A stretch of 5,605 nt of DNA from Sphingomonas sp. GTDB lineage: Bacteria > Pseudomonadota > Alphaproteobacteria > Sphingomonadales > Sphingomonadaceae. Positions 5,217 through 5,605 of this stretch are shown here, one piece after another. Below the pieces are notes generated by a model. The model did no database searches, had not been told where the DNA came from, and saw only the letters and a program-made list of their open reading frames with translations. Every line of letters begins with the position of its first letter. Within the stretch, counting starts at the first letter, position 1. The stretch lies in NCBI GenBank assembly GCA_030146605.1, contig JASLBO010000443.1:1-5605 (forward strand). Reading direction: 5' to 3'. A program made the translations under genes and the position numbers.

Positions 5217-5447
5217 TCAGACGCCGCCGGACTGCACATTTCCAGTGGACCCTCCGGTCGCGCCGCCGCCGGTACCGATGCTGCCTGTGCCAGCTCCCGG
5301 GCCGCCGCCCGGAGCAGTACCGCCGGGTTGGAGACCGCTCGATAGGCCTGAGCCGGCGGTGCTCGATGCCGGCGCGTTGTCGGCATCTGGATTGTCGAGC
5401 TTGGGACCCTCTCCGGGTGCGTGGGCGTTCTCGTCTTCACCTTTCAC
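5217..5447 (-). CDS. Small Gly-rich hydrophilic protein
   Basis: The product is 76 aa if it starts at the GTG at 5447 (reading MKGEDENAHAPGEGPKLDNP). GGAG lies 8 bases upstream of this GTG and an EcfG-like promoter sits just before it. The open frame reaches back to a TTG at 5519, but that has no ribosome binding site and would leave 15 bases to the divergent gene. The protein has an acidic, Pro/Asn-rich first third (PKLDNPDADNAPASS). A Gly/Thr tail follows: SGLSSGLQPGGTAPGGGPG (33-51) and then TGSIGTGGGATGG. There is no signal peptide or membrane segment. From memory, similar SGLQPGGT...GSIGTGG tails occur in hypothetical proteins of sphingomonads; this is unverified. Function unknown. The composition partly echoes the secreted Gly/Thr protein at 2636. 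Confidence 0.6.
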   Translation of the reverse strand: MKGEDENAHAPGEGPKLDNPDADNAPASSTAGSGLSSGLQPGGTAPGGGPGAGTGSIGTGGGATGGSTGNVQSGGV

Positions 5448-5477
5448 GGCAGGCACTCCGTTGGAACTCGCCGGTTC

Positions 5478-5503
5478 AGCGATCTGGTGGCCAAAGCGGT
5501 TCC
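5478..5503 (-). promoter_or_regulatory. Candidate EcfG promoter of the small Gly-rich gene
   Basis: On the minus strand GGAAC (5503-5499) is followed after 17 bases by CGCT (5481-5478). This is a perfect -35 and one mismatch from the CGTT -10 box. The implied transcription start near 5470 leaves a leader of roughly 23 bases with GGAG before the GTG at 5447, which supports that start. Confidence 0.45.
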
Positions 5504-5534
5504 GGGGCAGCGCGTGCAAGGAAAACGCGAGGCG

Positions 5535-5605
5535 ATGCAGGAAACCTTACCCCTATCTCGGCCGGTCACTTGGGGCCTTCTCGGAGCGGCGGCGTTGTTC
5601 GCGGC
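5535..5605 (+). CDS. Start of an unidentified, possibly membrane, protein (cut off at right edge)
   Basis: From ATG at 5535 the frame reads MQETLPLSRPVTWGLLGAAA and continues LFAA to the edge without a stop. The hydrophobic run WGLLGAAALFAA would suit a first transmembrane helix after a short cytoplasmic tail. AAGGA at 5518-5522 is 12 bases upstream, rather far; GAGG at 5529-5532 is only 2 bases away. A GTG in the same frame at 5514 is an alternative start, and the frame is open back to 5352. It is divergent from the small Gly-rich gene. With 24 residues visible no family can be named. Confidence 0.35.
   Translation, partial: MQETLPLSRPVTWGLLGAAALFA

Overview
The window is GC-rich DNA with G/C-biased third codon positions and clear Shine-Dalgarno sites. 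It most resembles an alphaproteobacterium, probably a sphingomonad. The evidence is a YcbB-type L,D-transpeptidase, a YghA/YhdF-type SDR dehydrogenase, the relics of a retropepsin-like protease (TIGR02281 type), and promoter-like sites matching the alphaproteobacterial general-stress sigma factor EcfG (GGAAC-N16/17-CGTT). The genus is inferred from sequence character, because no rRNA or other taxonomic marker is present.

Layout. (1) 1-877, + strand: C-terminal part of an L,D-transpeptidase gene that enters from the left edge. (2) 878-1162: convergent intergenic stretch with only weak small-ORF signals. (3) 1163-2425, - strand: a 420-aa soluble, helix-rich protein that looks like an (alpha/alpha) toroid or six-hairpin glycosidase-like fold; function unknown. 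(4) 2426-2635: divergent intergenic region with a good EcfG-like promoter facing right. (5) 2636-3181, +: a secreted, Gly/Thr/Ser-rich, collagen-like low-complexity protein. (6) 3182-3962: decayed DNA holding an N-terminal scrap of a thiamine-diphosphate enzyme, an intact-looking 46-aa hydrophilic protein (3484-3624), and a broken SDR N-terminus. (7) 3963-4826, +: intact 287-aa SDR oxidoreductase. (8) 4827-5216: a hairpin and a frameshifted retropepsin-like protease pseudogene. (9) 5217-5447, -: small Gly-rich hydrophilic protein with its own EcfG-like promoter. (10) 5535 to the edge, +: probable start of a further gene.

Reading together: the intact genes from 2636 onward fit an accessory stress or envelope region. 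They comprise a secreted low-complexity protein, small hydrophilic proteins and a YghA/YhdF-type dehydrogenase whose Bacillus relative is a general stress protein. Several former metabolic and protease genes between them have eroded into relics. The cell-wall transpeptidase and the toroid protein converge on 878-1162 and appear to be separate units. No mobile element, CRISPR array, tRNA or rRNA was seen. The items most worth checking are the unassigned 420-aa protein, the 46-aa small protein, the two low-complexity proteins behind EcfG-like sites, and the cluster of three gene relics. Family assignments come from reading motifs by eye; no database search was run.
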